A DNA stretch of 64,000 nucleotides from Agromyces sp. H17E-10 (lineage in GTDB: Bacteria; Actinomycetota; Actinomycetes; Actinomycetales; Microbacteriaceae): the NCBI RefSeq assembly GCF_022919715.1, contig NZ_CP095042.1:3162001-3226000 (forward strand), in the 5' to 3' direction. This document shows positions 24,697-38,953 of this stretch, in pieces. The position numbers and the translations under genes are program-made. Under the pieces are notes generated by a model. The model made no database searches. It worked only from the letters and a program-made list of their open reading frames with translations, and was not told the DNA's origin. How positions within the stretch are numbered: the stretch's first letter is position 1; every line of letters begins with the position of its first letter.

Positions 24697-25575
24697 TCAG
24701 CTCGCGGCGTCGACCCGGGTGCGCATCTCGAGCACGGGCGTGCCCGCGTCGTCGACGAGCTCGAACTCCACCCGCACGGCGCCCAGCTCGGCGAGCGAGT
24801 CGGCGTGGGTGCCGCCGCACGCGATGCGCGCCGTGCCCCCGGGGAGCTCGGCGACCCAGCTGCGGCGGTCGGTGAGCCCGTCGCCCTCGCGCTCGACGCG
24901 CACGGCCGAGCCTGCGGCGATCCACTCGCCGACGGTGCCGCTCACGGTGTCGGCGAGGGCGTCGAGCCCGTCGGCGAGGTCGGCGGCGTCGAAGCCGGCA
25001 CGGCGCAGCGACTTGTTGAGCCGGTAGCGGTCGACCGAGCCGAACGGCTCGATGCGGCTCGACGCGATCGCGATGCCGTCGAAGTCGGGGCGCCCGAGCG
25101 CGTCGGTGCGGGCGGGCTTCGACCAGCGCCCTTCGACGGCGCGGTTCAGGGCGAGGGATGCCGCGTGGCAGGCCGTGTGACCCAGTGAGAGGGCTCGTCG
25201 GGTCGCGGCATCCGCCTCGATCTCGACCTGGTCGCCCTCGGCGACCGCCGTGCCCGCATCGACGAGGTGCGCGACGACGAAGACCCACCCCTCGGTGCCC
25301 TTGCGCACCGGGATGTCGCCGCCGAGGTGCAGGTCGGTGCCGTCGGTCGCGGCGACGACCGCGTCGCGGATCGGCACCTCGCCGGTGCTCGTGCGCAGCG
25401 TGCCGGCGTCGGCCGGCTGGTCGGGCCAGGCGGCGTCGACCGGGTGGAACGGCGTCGTGTCGGTGATCACCGCGATGAGACCGTCACCGGCGGGAGCCGT
25501 GTGCAGCACGGTCGCGCGGGCGACGAGCTCGCCGGCGGGATAGGTGACGGTGGTGTCGTGGGCGGGCAGCGTCAT
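24697..25575 (-). CDS. AlaX-like trans-editing hydrolase (alanyl-tRNA editing domain)
   Basis: 292 residues resembling the second additional domain of AlaRS/ThrRS. TDTTPFHPVDAAWPDQPA corresponds to the DRTPFxPxxGGQ segment; the metal site is H133-x3-H137 (GHTACH) plus the later C-x3-H in CGGTHADSL. Stand-alone AlaX proteins hydrolyse mischarged Ser- or Gly-tRNA(Ala). It lies 10 nt after a small membrane-protein gene and shares its transcript. The conserved GG of the loop is altered to DA here, so specificity may differ. Confidence 0.85.
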   Translation of the reverse strand: MTLPAHDTTVTYPAGELVARATVLHTAPAGDGLIAVITDTTPFHPVDAAWPDQPADAGTLRTSTGEVPIRDAVVAATDGTDLHLGGDIPVRKGTEGWVFVVAHLVDAGTAVAEGDQVEIEADAATRRALSLGHTACHAASLALNRAVEGRWSKPARTDALGRPDFDGIAIASSRIEPFGSVDRYRLNKSLRRAGFDAADLADGLDALADTVSGTVGEWIAAGSAVRVEREGDGLTDRRSWVAELPGGTARIACGGTHADSLAELGAVRVEFELVDDAGTPVLEMRTRVDAAS

Positions 25576-25585
25576 CGCGGCGACG

Positions 25586-25759
25586 TCAGTCGTCGGCGCG
25601 GCCGAGGATGTGGAACGGGATCGCGAGCGCCGCGGCGACGGCGAGGATGCCCGAGAAGAAGACGAGGGCCTGGAACTCGGCGAGCTCGGGCGCGACGCCC
25701 ATGATCCACATGCCGAAGACGAAGAGTCCCAGCGAGATGACGGTGGCGACGACGTTCAC
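25586..25759 (-). CDS. 57-aa two-helix membrane protein
   Basis: GTG at 25759 is preceded by GGAGGACCTT, an excellent ribosome binding site, and encodes 57 residues with two hydrophobic segments (VVATVISLGLFVFGMWIMGV and ALVFFSGILAVAAALAIPF) joined by a short acidic loop. It resembles small actinobacterial inner-membrane proteins of unknown role. It is the first gene of a two-gene unit with the AlaX-like protein. It is easily overlooked because of its length. Confidence 0.75.
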   Translation of the reverse strand: MNVVATVISLGLFVFGMWIMGVAPELAEFQALVFFSGILAVAAALAIPFHILGRADD

Positions 25760-25853
25760 AAGGTCCTCCAGAGTGCGGGGGCGACGTTCGCCGCCTCGGC
25801 CAGTCTATCCATCGGGGCGCCGCCGGACCGTGCCGATGCGCGGCCGTGCCGGA

Positions 25854-27032
25854 TCAGTCGGGGACGGGCCCGAGCCACGCGTTCGCGACCGTCGAGTGGG
25901 CCGACTCGTCGTCGGAGGGGTGGAAGATGCCCGCGAGCACGTCGCGGTAGAGCCGGCCGAGCTCGGAGCCCGCGAAGTAGGTCGAGCCGCCCGAGACGCG
26001 TACGGCCTGGTCGACGACGTGCTTCGCGGTCTCGGTCGCGCGCACCTTCACGCCGACGAGCTTCGCGAACCAGGCGGAGCCGTGATCGACGAGGTCGTCG
26101 AGGTCGCGGGCGACCGACTCGAGCTGCGGCGGGATCGCGTCGTACGCGATGGCCGCGTCGGCGACGCGCCAGCGGATGTCGGGGTCGTGCGCGAGCGGCC
26201 GCCCGTCGTTCTTCATGGACGTGCGGCGGTTCGCGGCCGCGACGGCGAGGTCGAGCGCTCGCCGGCCGATGCCCGTGTAGACGGCCGCGAGCAGCAGTTC
26301 GAAGTTCGCGAAGATGCCGAAGACGAGCGCGTCGGCGTTGGGGCCCGGGTCGAGCCGGCGCACGATGCGGTCGGGCGCCGCGTACGCGCCGTCGAGCACG
26401 GTCGTGCGGCTCTGGCTCGCGCGCATGCCCATCGTGTTCCAGTCGTCGAGGATGCGCACGTCGGGGTCCTCGCGGTCGATGAAGCCGTACACGAGCTTCG
26501 GCGCGTCGGCCGAAGTCGAGTCGAGTCCCATGGTGCCGAGCCGCGTCCACGCCGGCGAGAGCGATGTGAAGATCTTGCGTCCCGCGTAGCGGTAGCCGCC
26601 GTCGGCCTGCGGCTCCGCGGACGTGCGCGAGCCGAAGAGCATGAGGTCGTTGCCGGCCTCGGAGATTCCGAAGCCGAACACCTCGCCCGCCCCCGCCTCG
26701 CGCAGCACGAAGTCGAGCGAGTCGTCGCCGCGGTCGCGCAGCACCTTCGCGACGCCCGTCCACACGAGGTGCATGTTGACGGCGAGGGCGGTCGCGGGCG
26801 CCGCGCCCGCGAGCCGCATCTGGGCGTGCACTGCGTCGACGAGAGCCCAGCCGAGGCCCCCGTGCTCCGCGGGCACGAGCGCCCTCAGGTAGCCGGCCGC
26901 GCGCAGTTCGTCGAGGTCCGCGTCGAAGAACGCGTTGTCGCGGTCGTACTCGGCGGCGCGGGCGCGGAAGCGCTCGAGGAGGTCGTCGTCGAGGAGGGAT
27001 TCGGGCGTCGTGGTCTCGGTCGTCGCGCTCAC
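25854..27032 (-). CDS. acyl-CoA dehydrogenase family protein
   Basis: 392 residues with the ACAD fold: N-terminal helices (ELRAAGYLRALVPAEHGGLG), FAD/substrate strand FGFGISEAGNDLMLFGSRT, the beta domain IFTSLSPAWTRLGTMG and NTMGMRASQSRTTVLDGAY, and a C-terminal helical bundle ending RVSGGSTYFAGSELGRLYRD. These oxidise acyl-CoA or act as related flavin monooxygenases; no ETF or thiolase genes are near, so the substrate is open. GTG at 27032 follows TAGTCT by 6 nt, a leaderless arrangement whose -10 contains the stop codon of the upstream gene. Confidence 0.88.
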   Translation of the reverse strand: MSATTETTTPESLLDDDLLERFRARAAEYDRDNAFFDADLDELRAAGYLRALVPAEHGGLGWALVDAVHAQMRLAGAAPATALAVNMHLVWTGVAKVLRDRGDDSLDFVLREAGAGEVFGFGISEAGNDLMLFGSRTSAEPQADGGYRYAGRKIFTSLSPAWTRLGTMGLDSTSADAPKLVYGFIDREDPDVRILDDWNTMGMRASQSRTTVLDGAYAAPDRIVRRLDPGPNADALVFGIFANFELLLAAVYTGIGRRALDLAVAAANRRTSMKNDGRPLAHDPDIRWRVADAAIAYDAIPPQLESVARDLDDLVDHGSAWFAKLVGVKVRATETAKHVVDQAVRVSGGSTYFAGSELGRLYRDVLAGIFHPSDDESAHSTVANAWLGPVPD

Positions 27033-27038
27033 GTCGCC

Positions 27039-27044
27039 AGACTA
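27039..27044 (-). promoter_or_regulatory. -10 box of the acyl-CoA dehydrogenase gene
   Basis: On the minus strand TAGTCT ends 6 nt before GTG 27032; its first three bases are the TAG stop of the DUF4349 gene. Confidence 0.45.
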
Positions 27045-28031
27045 CGCCCGCGGGCCGGGCCCGGTGGGGCCCGTCTCCGTCGGCGCCGTCGCCGGGGCGG
27101 ATGCCGCGTCATCCGGCTCCGCCGCGGCGGCCGTTGTCGGGGCCGGTGCCGTGACGGTCGTCGTCGACCGACGCCGCCCTCTGGTCGCAAGCACGACGAC
27201 GAGTGCCACGATCGCGGCCACGACCACGAGCAGGGCGAACCACGGCAGCAGCACCCCGAACACGACGGCCAGGGACGAGAGGAACCCGGTGAGCGCCGTC
27301 CAGCCGGCGACGACGCCGCTCCAGAAGTCGTTCGGCCGCGGGTCGGGCGCGTCGGCGACCGTCGTGAGGTCGAGCGTGAGCGTCGAGTAGTCGACCTGGT
27401 CGACGAGCGCGTCGCGCTGCTGCGTGAGGCTGTCGAGCTCGGCCTGGCGCGTGGTCAGCTCCGACTCGATGGCGACGAGGTCGGCGACGGTCTCCGCCTT
27501 CGCGAGCAGCTGCTCGAGCCGCTTCACCGAGGTCGCGAGCGCCTCCACCCGGGCGTCGAGGTCCTTGCGCTGCAACGTGACGTCGGAGGCATCCATCTGC
27601 ACCGAGTCGACGTGGCCGAGGTCGCGCAGCTCGTCGACGACGCCGTCGAGCTCATCGGCCGGTACCCGGAGCACCAGCTGCGCGCTCGCCGTCGAGGAGT
27701 CGGTGCCGGGCCGCTCGGTGCGGCTGTCGATGCGACCGCCTGCCCGGTCGGCGATGCCCGCCGCCTCCTCGGCCGCGTCGATCGGGTCGTCGACGGTGAT
27801 CGAGATCCACCCGGTCGTGATGACGCTCCGGTCTGCGGCATCCGGGTCGCCGGCGGACTCGTCGGCCGCCTGCCCGCCGTCGGAGCCGCTCTCGTCGCCG
27901 CCCTGCTGCGGAGCCTGGATTCCGGGTTCGGAGACACCGGTGGAACTCCCGCCGACTCCGCCTGCGGAGCAGCCGGCGAGCAGGAGGGCGATCATGGCGG
28001 CGGACGCCGCTGCGGGTGCGAGTCGTCTCAT
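27042..28031 (-). CDS. DUF4349 lipoprotein
   Basis: 329 residues. A lipoprotein signal (MRRLAPAAASAAMIALLLAG-C, lipobox LLAGC) is followed by a Gly/Ser/Asp linker, a DUF4349 domain with a long coiled coil (ARVEALATSVKRLEQLLAKA ... TTRQAELDSLTQQRDALVDQ), a TM helix near 245-285 and an Ala/Pro-rich cytoplasmic tail. It is membrane-anchored at both ends of the extracellular domain; function unknown. TAGCCT lies 6 nt before ATG 28031 (leaderless), and 11-nt direct repeats stand 75-115 nt upstream, suggesting response-regulator control. Confidence 0.88.
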   Translation of the reverse strand: MRRLAPAAASAAMIALLLAGCSAGGVGGSSTGVSEPGIQAPQQGGDESGSDGGQAADESAGDPDAADRSVITTGWISITVDDPIDAAEEAAGIADRAGGRIDSRTERPGTDSSTASAQLVLRVPADELDGVVDELRDLGHVDSVQMDASDVTLQRKDLDARVEALATSVKRLEQLLAKAETVADLVAIESELTTRQAELDSLTQQRDALVDQVDYSTLTLDLTTVADAPDPRPNDFWSGVVAGWTALTGFLSSLAVVFGVLLPWFALLVVVAAIVALVVVLATRGRRRSTTTVTAPAPTTAAAAEPDDAASAPATAPTETGPTGPGPRA

Positions 28032-28037
28032 GCGGTC

Positions 28038-28043
28038 AGGCTA
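28038..28043 (-). promoter_or_regulatory. -10 box of the DUF4349 lipoprotein gene
   Basis: On the minus strand TAGCCT ends 6 nt before ATG 28031, a leaderless configuration. Confidence 0.5.
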
Positions 28044-28086
28044 GGGCCGTCCGATGGGGCGATGTCTGGGCGTCGGCTGGGAGACC

Positions 28087-28145
28087 GGTCACGATCGGAT
28101 CGCGCTGTGACCAGAACGTGACCGACCCGTGACCGGGCTGTGATG
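28087..28145. promoter_or_regulatory. PHO-box-like 11-nt direct repeats (GGTCAC core)
   Basis: On the plus strand GTGACC begins at 28107, 28118 and 28129, exactly 11 nt apart, with a fourth partial unit at 28140; read on the minus strand these are GGTCACN5 units. An inverted GGTCAC stands at 28087. Actinobacterial PhoP boxes are 11-nt direct repeats with a G(G/T)TCA core, and MtrA sites share the GTCAC core. They face the DUF4349 gene. Confidence 0.6.
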
Positions 28146-28168
28146 GAGCGCTCCCCGGTCGGTCGTGT

Positions 28169-29002
28169 TCAGTCGTCGTCGGGGTCGCGCCCGGTGCGTT
28201 CACCGGTGGCGAGGGCGGCGATCGCGGCGAGGTCGGCGGGGCCGAGGTCGAAGTCGAAGACGTCGAGGTTCTCGCGGATGCGCTCGGGTGACGAGGCCTT
28301 CGGGATGACGATGTTGCCGAGCTGCACGTGCCAGCGCAGCACGATCTGCGCCGGGCTGCGGCCGTGCGCCGCCGCGAGCCCTGCGAGCACGGGATCGTCG
28401 AGCAGGCGGCCCCGGGCGAGCGGCGACCAGGCCTCGGTGCGGATGCCTCGGGCTTCGTGGAACGCGCGGAGCTCGGTCTGCGGCAGCCGGGGATGCAGCT
28501 CGACCTGGTTGACGACCGGCATGACACCGGTCTCGCCGATGATGCGCTCGAGGTGGTGCGCGTGGAAGTTCGAGACGCCGATCGAGCGGACCCGGCCCTC
28601 GTCGCGCAGCCGGACGAGCGCACGCCACGTCTCGACGTACCGGTCGGTCGACGGCACGGGCCAGTGGATGAGGTACAGGTCGAGCCGCTCGAGCGCGAGC
28701 CGGCGCATCGTCGCGTCGAACGCGTGCAGCGTCTCGTCGTAGCCGTTGTCGTCCTTCCAGACCTTGCTCGTCACGAACAGCTCGTCGCGCGGTACCTCCG
28801 CCGCACGCACCGCCTCGCCGGTGCCGCGCTCGTTGGCGTAGAACGCCGCGGTGTCGAGGTGCCGGTAGCCCGCGGCGATCGCCTCGCCGGCCAGGCGCGC
28901 CGCGTCGTCGGCCGGCACCTTGTAGAGGCCGTAGCCGAGCTGCGGGACCGCGTGGCCGTCGGCGAGCGGCACGAGCGGTGCGCGGGGGATGGGATGCAGC
29001 AT
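28169..29002 (-). CDS. aldo/keto reductase (first of two paralogues)
   Basis: 277 residues, AKR5-like 2,5-diketogluconate-reductase type. The catalytic tetrad is visible: D50 and Y55 in HLDTAAFYANE, K80 in VTSKVWKDD and H113 in LIHWPVP. NADPH-binding residues follow in IPKASSPERIRENLD. It reduces a carbonyl of unknown identity in the cytosol. ATG 29002 lies 14 nt after an MFS gene stop, so the two form an operon. A related enzyme is encoded at 38097. Confidence 0.9.
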   Translation of the reverse strand: MLHPIPRAPLVPLADGHAVPQLGYGLYKVPADDAARLAGEAIAAGYRHLDTAAFYANERGTGEAVRAAEVPRDELFVTSKVWKDDNGYDETLHAFDATMRRLALERLDLYLIHWPVPSTDRYVETWRALVRLRDEGRVRSIGVSNFHAHHLERIIGETGVMPVVNQVELHPRLPQTELRAFHEARGIRTEAWSPLARGRLLDDPVLAGLAAAHGRSPAQIVLRWHVQLGNIVIPKASSPERIRENLDVFDFDLGPADLAAIAALATGERTGRDPDDD

Positions 29003-29016
29003 CCGGGGCCCTTCTC

Positions 29017-30225
29017 TCAGCTGGGTTGGAGCGGCACCGGCTCGGTGTCGGGGATCGGGCTCGCATCGCGGCCGCGCAGGTCGGGATGCCACGGCCGGCC
29101 GAGCACCGCCGCGAGCACGCCGACCGCCGCGAGTGCCGTCGCCGCCCAGAAGGCGCCCTGCGCGCCGTACCCGTCGATGAGGAAGCCGGCGAGCGCCGAG
29201 CCGAGGGCCGCGCCGATGAGCTGGCCCGTGCCGACCCAGCCGTACGCCTCGGCGGTGTCGGAGAACTTCACGCTCGCCGACACGATCGAGAAGAGCACCG
29301 CGAGGGCGGGGGCGATGCCGATTCCGGCGATGAACAGGGTGATCGAGAGCCACCAGAAGTCCATCACGAAGGCGGCGAGCGCCGTGCCGGCGAAGACGAT
29401 GAGCATGCGCCGCGCCGTCGACCACGGTCCGATCGGCACGTGGCCGAGGAAGAGGCCGCCCGCGAGCGAGCCGACCGAGAAGATCGCGAGCACGATGCCC
29501 GCCTCGCTGCCGTCGTGGCCGAACACGGCGACGACGCCGGCCTCGATCGCCGCGCAGGCGCCGATGAGCAGGAAGCCGACGATCGTCGCGAGCAGCACCG
29601 CCGGGCGCCCGAGCACGGTGCCGAACCGCTGCTTCGAACGCGGGATGCGCACGCGGCCGAGCTCGGGGGAGGAGATGAACCACGCACCGCCGACGACCAT
29701 GAGCAGGGCGGCGAGCAGGATGCCCCACACGGTGCCGACCTGCGTCGAGACGAACGTCGTCACGACGGGACCGACGACCCAGATGATCTCCTGCGCCGAC
29801 GCGTCGAGCGAGTAGAGGGGCGTGATCTGGCGGGAGTTCACCATCTTGGGGTAGATGGTGCGCACGGCCGGCTGGATCGGCGGGGTCGACAGGCCCGCCA
29901 CGAGGCCGATGACCATGTACAGGGGCACGGTGAGCGGCAGCACGCCGATCGCGACGATCGCGGTCACGCAGATCACGAGCGTCGTGATGAGCACCGGCCG
30001 CATGCCGAAGCGGCCCATGAGCCGGCTCGTGAACGGGCCGGCGACGGCCTGGCCGATCGAGGTCGCGGCCAGCACGAGGCCCGCGGCGCCGTACGACCCC
30101 GTCTGCTGCTCGACGTGCAGCAGGAACGCGAGCGACAGCATCCCCGACGGGAAGCGCGCGGTCAGCTGGGCGGCGATGATGCGCGCGACGCCGCGCGTCT
30201 TCAGCAGTTCCGAGTAGCTCCCCAC
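29017..30225 (-). CDS. MFS transporter (12-TM)
   Basis: 402 residues with about 12 TM helices. The motif A-like loop TSRLMGRFGMRPVLITT follows helix 2, and GFLIDGYGAQGAFWAATA marks the last pair. The N terminus MGSYSELLKTRGVARIIAAQ is typical of actinobacterial exporters of this class. It precedes the aldo/keto reductase by 14 nt on the same transcript, which may mean that a carbonyl compound or its reduced product is moved. Substrate not deducible. Confidence 0.87.
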   Translation of the reverse strand: MGSYSELLKTRGVARIIAAQLTARFPSGMLSLAFLLHVEQQTGSYGAAGLVLAATSIGQAVAGPFTSRLMGRFGMRPVLITTLVICVTAIVAIGVLPLTVPLYMVIGLVAGLSTPPIQPAVRTIYPKMVNSRQITPLYSLDASAQEIIWVVGPVVTTFVSTQVGTVWGILLAALLMVVGGAWFISSPELGRVRIPRSKQRFGTVLGRPAVLLATIVGFLLIGACAAIEAGVVAVFGHDGSEAGIVLAIFSVGSLAGGLFLGHVPIGPWSTARRMLIVFAGTALAAFVMDFWWLSITLFIAGIGIAPALAVLFSIVSASVKFSDTAEAYGWVGTGQLIGAALGSALAGFLIDGYGAQGAFWAATALAAVGVLAAVLGRPWHPDLRGRDASPIPDTEPVPLQPS

Positions 30226-30371
30226 AGTGCGCCAAGCCTATCGAGCGGTGCGCCGGACGCGTCGGACGGGCGAGAGCTGCGGCATCCGGTGCTGAAAAGA
30301 CGGAATCTTGCGTCTCAGGGGGCCGCGGCGGTCACTTCGAATCGCTGCCGAATCGTGATCTGCAGAGATGG

Positions 30372-30399
30372 TTGCGTCGAGGTCGGGTGGGACTAGGCT
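30372..30399 (+). promoter_or_regulatory. sigma-A-like promoter of the amino-acid ABC operon
   Basis: TTGCGT (30372-30377), 16-nt spacer, TAGGCT (30394-30399). This predicts a leader of about 68 nt before ATG 30475. The rest of the 249-nt intergenic interval shows no other clear feature. Confidence 0.55.
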
Positions 30400-30474
30400 C
30401 GATCTACGGCGACGGAGCCTCACTTTGCGCTCAGTCGTTTGTCCCCATCATCGCGTGACGACAGAGGTACCAAC

Positions 30475-31377
30475 ATGAACATCCGCCGACTGCTCCTGCC
30501 GGCCGCCATCGCCTCCGCCGCGGCCCTGCTCTTCACTGGCTGCGTCAACAACTCCGAGAGCGAGGGCGGCGGTGCCGAGAGCACCGCGCCCAAGACCTCC
30601 GTCGAGGCCGACGACGCCGCGGTCGCCCTGCTGCCCTCCGAGGTCAAGGACTCGGGTGTGCTGCGCATCGGCACCGACGCGGAGTACCCGCCCAACGAGT
30701 ACAAGAACGATGCGGGCGAGCCGACCGGCTGGGGCGTCACCCTCGCCGAGGCGGTCTCGGCCAAGCTGGGCCTCGAGCCCGAGTGGCAGATCCTGAGCTT
30801 CGACAGCATCATCCCCCGCATCCAGGAGGGCGCGCTCGACATGGGCTCGTCGTCGTTCACCGACACGGTCGAGCGCCAGGCGTCGGTCGACTTCGTCGAC
30901 TTCCTGAACGCGGGCAGCCTGTGGGCCGCCCCGGCGGGCAGCGACATCACCCCGGACAACGCGTGCGGCAAGACCGTCGCCGTGCAGTCGGGCACCATCC
31001 AGCACACCGACGAGCTGCCGGCGCGCAGCAAGAAGTGCACCGACGAGGGCAAGCCCGCCATCGAGATCCTGCCCTTCGACGGCCAGCCCGAGGTCACGAA
31101 CGCCGTCGTCAACGGCAAGGCCGACGCGTTCTCGGCCGACCTGCCCGTCACGGGTGACGCGGTCGCGAACCTCGACGGCCAGCTCGAGACCGTCGGCGAG
31201 ATGTTCGACGCCGCGCCCTACGGCTTCGCCACGCAGAAGGGCAGCGACATGACCAAGGCCGTGCAGGCCGCGGTGCAGTCGCTTATCGACGACGGCACGT
31301 ACCTCGAGATCCTGAAGGCCGCCGGCATCGAGTCGGGTGCGGTCGACGAGGCGACCATCAACGGCGCCACCAACTGA
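30475..31377 (+). CDS. polar amino-acid ABC transporter substrate-binding lipoprotein
   Basis: 300 residues. The signal [20 protein letters not shown] leads to lipobox TGC, then a Ser/Glu linker and the SBP_bac_3 fold: [68 protein letters not shown]. It binds a polar amino acid or related small polar solute outside the membrane. ATG 30475 follows AGAGGTACCAAC. The permease and ATPase genes follow at 21 nt and by a 4-nt overlap, forming a complete three-gene importer. Confidence 0.93.
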   Translation: MNIRRLLLPAAIASAAALLFTGCVNNSESEGGGAESTAPKTSVEADDAAVALLPSEVKDSGVLRIGTDAEYPPNEYKNDAGEPTGWGVTLAEAVSAKLGLEPEWQILSFDSIIPRIQEGALDMGSSSFTDTVERQASVDFVDFLNAGSLWAAPAGSDITPDNACGKTVAVQSGTIQHTDELPARSKKCTDEGKPAIEILPFDGQPEVTNAVVNGKADAFSADLPVTGDAVANLDGQLETVGEMFDAAPYGFATQKGSDMTKAVQAAVQSLIDDGTYLEILKAAGIESGAVDEATINGATN

Positions 31378-31397
31378 TCCGGTAAGACACCGCAGTC

Positions 31398-32396
31398 ATG
31401 TCCGACATGCAGTCCCGGCCGGCGGGGACAGAGACCCCGCCGGCCGGCACCGGAACCGACACGCCCCCCGAGGCGATCAAGGCCATCAAGCTCCGCCACC
31501 CGTGGCGGATGGTCCTCGCGGTCGTCCTCATCGTGCTCGCCGTCCTCTTCGTGGTCGACGCGGCCGTCAACCGCCCGGTCTACAACTGGAACGAGGTCGG
31601 CAAGTACCTGCTCGACACGCGCGTCGTCGAGGCCGCCGGGTACACCCTCCAGCTCACCGTGTACTCGATGGTCATCGCGATCATCCTGGGCATCGTGCTC
31701 GCCGTCATGCGCCTCTCGCCGAACCCCGTCGTGAAGTCGGTGGCGTGGGTGTACCTCTGGCTGTTCCGCGGCACCCCGGTGTACGTGCAGCTCGTGTTCT
31801 GGGGCCTCATCGGCGTCATCTACAAGTCGATCGACATCGGCATCCCCGGCAACGAGCCGTGGATCTCGATCGTCACGAGCGATCTCCTGAGCTACTTCGC
31901 GCTCGCGATCATCGGCCTCGCGCTCAACGAGGCCGCCTACATGGCGGAGATCGTGCGCGCCGGCCTGCTCGCGGTCGACCGCGGCCAGGAGGAGGCGGCC
32001 ACGGCGCTCGGCCTCGGCTGGTGGCACACCATGAGCCGCGTCATCCTGCCGCAGGCCATGCGCGTGATCATCCCGCCGACCGGCAACGAGGTCATCTCGA
32101 TGCTGAAGACGACCTCGCTCGTCATCGCGGTGCCGTTCACGCTCGAGCTGTTCACGAGGACGACCGACATCGCGGCCAAGACGTACCAGCCGGTGCCGAT
32201 GCTCATCGTCGCGTCGATCTGGTACCTCGCGATCACGTCGATCCTCATGGTGGGCCAGTACTACCTCGAGAAGCACTACGCGAAGGGCATCGACCAGCGG
32301 CCCGCACCGCAGAAGCCCACCGTCGAGACGAAGGCCGTCGCCGCCGTCGAGGCCGAGATGCCGCCGAGCGACCACCACTCCGGAGGAGGAGCATGA
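31398..32396 (+). CDS. polar amino-acid ABC transporter permease
   Basis: 332 residues with a His/Gln/Arg-type permease domain: [38 protein letters not shown], and the EAA loop [20 protein letters not shown] followed by [22 protein letters not shown] cytoplasmic N-terminal extension of about 40 residues and a Glu/Pro-rich tail flank about five TM helices. It likely homodimerises. Its stop overlaps the ATPase start as ATGA. Confidence 0.93.
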   Translation: MSDMQSRPAGTETPPAGTGTDTPPEAIKAIKLRHPWRMVLAVVLIVLAVLFVVDAAVNRPVYNWNEVGKYLLDTRVVEAAGYTLQLTVYSMVIAIILGIVLAVMRLSPNPVVKSVAWVYLWLFRGTPVYVQLVFWGLIGVIYKSIDIGIPGNEPWISIVTSDLLSYFALAIIGLALNEAAYMAEIVRAGLLAVDRGQEEAATALGLGWWHTMSRVILPQAMRVIIPPTGNEVISMLKTTSLVIAVPFTLELFTRTTDIAAKTYQPVPMLIVASIWYLAITSILMVGQYYLEKHYAKGIDQRPAPQKPTVETKAVAAVEAEMPPSDHHSGGGA

Positions 32397-33211
32397 ACGC
32401 CGCGCAGACCCCCACGGTGGCGGCGCAGACCCCCGTGGTGACGACGCAGACCCCCATGGTGAAGGCCGAGGCGGTGTCGAAGTCGTACGGTTCGAACCTC
32501 GTGCTGCGTTCGATCTCGCTCGAGGTCAAACGGGGCGAGGTGCTCTGCCTCGTCGGTCCGTCGGGTTCGGGCAAGTCGACGTTCCTGCGCTGCATCAACC
32601 ACCTCGAGACGGTGAGCGCCGGCCGGCTGTCGGTCGACGGCGAGCTCGTGGGCTACCGCCAGCACGGCGACAAGATCTACGAGCTGCACCCGAAGGACGC
32701 CGCGAAGCAGCGCCGTGACATCGGCATGGTGTTCCAGCGCTTCAACCTCTTCCCGCACATGACCGCCGTCGAGAACGTGATGCTCGCGCCGACGCTGCTG
32801 AAGAAGGGCATGTCGAAGGCGAAGCTGAAGGCGCGCGCGCTCGAACTCCTCGCCCGCGTCGGCCTCGCCGAGCGCAGCGACTACTACCCGGCGCAGCTCT
32901 CGGGCGGCCAGCAGCAGCGCGTCGCGATCGCCCGGGCGCTCGCGATGGAGCCGAAGCTCATGCTGTTCGACGAGCCGACCTCGGCGCTCGACCCCGAGCT
33001 CGTCGGCGAGGTGCTCGAGGTCATGAAGGAGCTCGCGAAGAGCGGCATGACCATGATCGTCGTGACGCACGAGATGGGCTTCGCCCGCGAGGTCGCCGAC
33101 ACGCTCGTCTTCATGGACGGCGGCGTCGTCGTCGAGTCGGGCGACCCGCGCGAGGTGCTCTCGAACCCGCAGCACCAGCGCACCCGAGCCTTCCTGTCGA
33201 AGGTGCTCTAG
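32393..33211 (+). CDS. polar amino-acid ABC transporter ATP-binding protein
   Basis: 272 residues. Walker [10 protein letters not shown] with K61, Q-loop [11 protein letters not shown], signature [15 protein letters not shown], Walker [13 protein letters not shown] and H-loop VVTHEMGF are intact. It energises the importer with the two preceding genes. The first 21 codons consist of three 21-nt repeats ([21 protein letters not shown]); homologues begin near the third, where ATG 32456 is in frame, so the ATGA-coupled start may carry a repeat-made extension. Confidence 0.94.
   Translation: MNAAQTPTVAAQTPVVTTQTPMVKAEAVSKSYGSNLVLRSISLEVKRGEVLCLVGPSGSGKSTFLRCINHLETVSAGRLSVDGELVGYRQHGDKIYELHPKDAAKQRRDIGMVFQRFNLFPHMTAVENVMLAPTLLKKGMSKAKLKARALELLARVGLAERSDYYPAQLSGGQQQRVAIARALAMEPKLMLFDEPTSALDPELVGEVLEVMKELAKSGMTMIVVTHEMGFAREVADTLVFMDGGVVVESGDPREVLSNPQHQRTRAFLSKVL
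32405..32467 (+). repeat. three 21-nt tandem repeats at the ATPase N terminus
   Basis: CAGACCCCC starts at 32405, 32426 and 32447, and each unit ends in a variant of GTGGTG. In frame they add seven residues per unit. Confidence 0.75.
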
Positions 33212-33244
33212 GCCGCGCAGGCCGCTCAGAAGGCGCTCGTCGGC

Positions 33245-38933
<5,689 letters not shown>

Positions 38934-38941
38934 GCGCGGGC

Positions 38942-38947
38942 TAGGCT
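38942..38947 (+). promoter_or_regulatory. -10 box of the DUF255 gene
   Basis: TAGGCT ends 6 nt before ATG 38954, a leaderless configuration. Confidence 0.5.
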
Positions 38948-38953
38948 GGCACC

